Shown here one piece after another: positions 5,806-6,732 of a stretch of DNA of 6,732 nucleotides; the stretch's first letter is position 1; each line of letters opens with the position of its first letter. The notes below the pieces were generated by a model. It ran no database searches. It was not told the origin of the DNA and saw nothing but the letters and a program-made list of their open reading frames with translations. Origin of the DNA: JAUREX01 sp044356825 (lineage in GTDB: Bacteria > Pseudomonadota > Alphaproteobacteria > Rhodobacterales > Rhodobacteraceae); contig JBIKVM010000160.1 in NCBI GenBank assembly GCA_044356825.1, positions 1 to 6,732 of the forward strand, written 5' to 3'. Position numbers and translations under genes: made by a program.

Positions 5806-6732
5806 GTGGGCTCCGGGGAATGGGCAGCAAGGGGGGGCGCGCCGTCGCCCAGCATGTGCTGCACGAGGTTGCGCAGATGGATCAGGCAGTTCTCGGGACC
5901 GGGCACGAGCACGCCGGCCGCGACCGCGCCCGAGGCGATGCCGCGCGCCTGCTCGGTCAGGATCGCGACGTCCTCGGTGAGCGTCTCGCACCAGATCGCG
6001 GCGAATTCGGCCGCAAGCGCGGGATCGGCCCCGGGGGTGGCGGCGAAGCGGAAGGTGAGCCGGGTGCGCCCCGCGCCCTCGGGCTCGATCCGCCCGAGGA
6101 TGCCCAGCACGCTGTCGGCCGCGAGATAGCTGCCGGGAAAGAGGACGATGCAGTCGTGCCGGCCCCTGCCGCCCGCCATCTCGGCGCGCGAATGGCGCAC
6201 CGCGCCCGACCAGACCGCACCGCCGAAGCCGCCCGTCTCATAAAGCCGGTTCAGCGTGGCGGGGTGGATCGAGGGGCAGTGATAGCACTCGACCGTGTTG
6301 TCGAGCACGAGCTTCCAGTTCGCCGGGATGTCGAAACTGGCGCTATGAAAGGGGCGGTGCGCACCGAGGTTGAAGCCCGCATCGGCCCCGAAGACCTCGA
6401 GCGCCGGATTGGCGTTCACGAGCGGCGCGGCCTGCGGGTCCGGGTGTGCGAAGACGATGCCGCGCCACTCGGCGACCGACACCGGCGCCAGCCCGAGCGC
6501 GCCGCGGTCGAACCCCTTGGCCTGCTCGGCCTCGGGCGCACGCAAGAGGCAGCCGTCGAGCCCGTAGCTCCAGCCATGATAGCGGCAGAGAAAGAGCCGC
6601 CGCGCCCCGCCGCCTTCGGCCACGGGGTGGCCACGGTGGCGGCAGACATTGACGAAACCCCGGAGCACCCCGTCCGCCCCGCGAGCAAGCACGACGGGCA
6701 CCCGGCCGATCCGCGCGGTGAATGTCTGCCCC
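5796..6732 (-). CDS. Rieske [2Fe-2S] oxygenase alpha subunit, 5'-truncated by window edge
   Basis: Terminal oxygenase of the Rieske non-heme iron family, which hydroxylates or N/O-dealkylates a small substrate in the cytoplasm using O2 and electrons from a separate reductase. 311 residues are visible and the frame stays open to the window edge; a GTG at 6701 is internal, since matching sequence precedes it. Counting visible residues, the Rieske cluster ligands are C30-x-H32 and C49-x-x-H52. The catalytic iron site is H151, H156 and probably D254, within a motif starting NWK at 138. The bridging residue three positions before the first iron His is Glu (E148, in ECYHC) rather than the Asp of naphthalene dioxygenase. 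Glu here is known in the CntA/YeaW/GbcA branch acting on quaternary ammonium compounds. By comparison with that branch about 50-60 N-terminal residues are missing. The 3' end overlaps the E1 alpha start by 10 nt. No beta subunit or reductase gene is visible. Family is certain; substrate is unknown. Confidence 0.93.
   Translation of the reverse strand, partial: GQTFTARIGRVPVVLARGADGVLRGFVNVCRHRGHPVAEGGGARRLFLCRYHGWSYGLDGCLLRAPEAEQAKGFDRGALGLAPVSVAEWRGIVFAHPDPQAAPLVNANPALEVFGADAGFNLGAHRPFHSASFDIPANWKLVLDNTVECYHCPSIHPATLNRLYETGGFGGAVWSGAVRHSRAEMAGGRGRHDCIVLFPGSYLAADSVLGILGRIEPEGAGRTRLTFRFAATPGADPALAAEFAAIWCETLTEDVAILTEQARGIASGAVAAGVLVPGPENCLIHLRNLVQHMLGDGAPPLAAHSPEPTCN
5811..5814 (-). promoter_or_regulatory. 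Ribosome binding site of E1 alpha, inside the Rieske coding end
   Basis: GGAG on the minus strand, 5 nt before ATG 5805, within the last codons of the oxygenase gene. It supports the 10-nt gene overlap and the 324-aa E1 alpha start. Confidence 0.6.

Larger units (their letters stand above)
24..6732 (-). other. Probable single polycistronic catabolic operon (both ends outside or near the edges)
   Basis: All seven genes share one strand. Junctions in order are a 10-nt overlap (oxygenase/E1 alpha), 1 nt (E1 alpha/E1 beta), 14 nt (E1 beta/E2), a stop/start overlap ATGA (E2/VOC), 8 nt (VOC/lyase) and 48 nt (lyase/binding protein). No gap is large enough for an ordinary promoter except possibly the last, where no clear -35/-10 pair was seen. 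The operon promoter must lie beyond 6732. Confidence 0.75.

Noticed and set aside
5831..5837. Run of seven G near the 3' end of the oxygenase gene, a possible frameshift site
   Set aside because: The frame continues to a stop that overlaps the E1 alpha start by 10 nt, a normal operon arrangement. The short C-terminal tail gives no evidence of a broken frame.
3825..6129. Plus-strand open frames of 341 and 436 codons opposite E1 beta, E1 alpha and the oxygenase
   Set aside because: They mirror the codon structure of the real genes and show no motifs or start signals of their own.

Overview
The window is a compact, very GC-rich stretch in which every supported gene lies on the minus strand, so transcription runs from the right edge (6732) to the left edge (1). 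The strong G/C preference at third codon positions, the gene types and the tight head-to-tail packing suggest an alphaproteobacterium, most likely a Rhodobacterales-type organism. This is an inference from style and gene content, because there is no rRNA or other marker gene.

In transcription order the layout is as follows. (1) A Rieske-type mononuclear iron oxygenase alpha subunit, 5' truncated by the window edge (6732-5796). (2) A three-gene acetoin-dehydrogenase-like complex: E1 alpha (5805-4831), E1 beta (4829-3822), and an E2 with a lipoyl domain fused to an alpha/beta-hydrolase (3807-2677). (3) A small VOC (glyoxalase/extradiol fold) metalloprotein (2680-2159). (4) A PLP-dependent diaminopropionate ammonia-lyase-like enzyme (2150-882). 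(5) A secreted family-3 amino-acid-type ABC transporter substrate-binding protein (833-24), whose permease and ATPase genes, if present, lie beyond the left edge.

The first six genes overlap or are separated by at most 14 nt, which points to one polycistronic, translationally coupled unit. The only larger gap is 48 nt before the binding protein. It holds a strong Shine-Dalgarno sequence, a small GC hairpin and an 8-bp direct repeat. No internal promoter or convincing terminator was seen, and no intergenic stretch exceeds 50 nt.

Together the genes look like a catabolic operon for a nitrogen-containing compound. The substrate would be taken up with a periplasmic binding protein, then processed by oxygenation or dealkylation (Rieske), possible ring or C-C chemistry or isomerisation (VOC), PLP-dependent alpha,beta-elimination to a 2-oxo acid and ammonia, and thiamine/lipoate-dependent cleavage. 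Each family is recognisable, but I know of no described pathway with this combination, and the substrate cannot be read from the sequence. Missing from the window are an electron-transfer reductase for the Rieske protein, an E3 dihydrolipoamide dehydrogenase, the remaining transporter subunits and a regulator.
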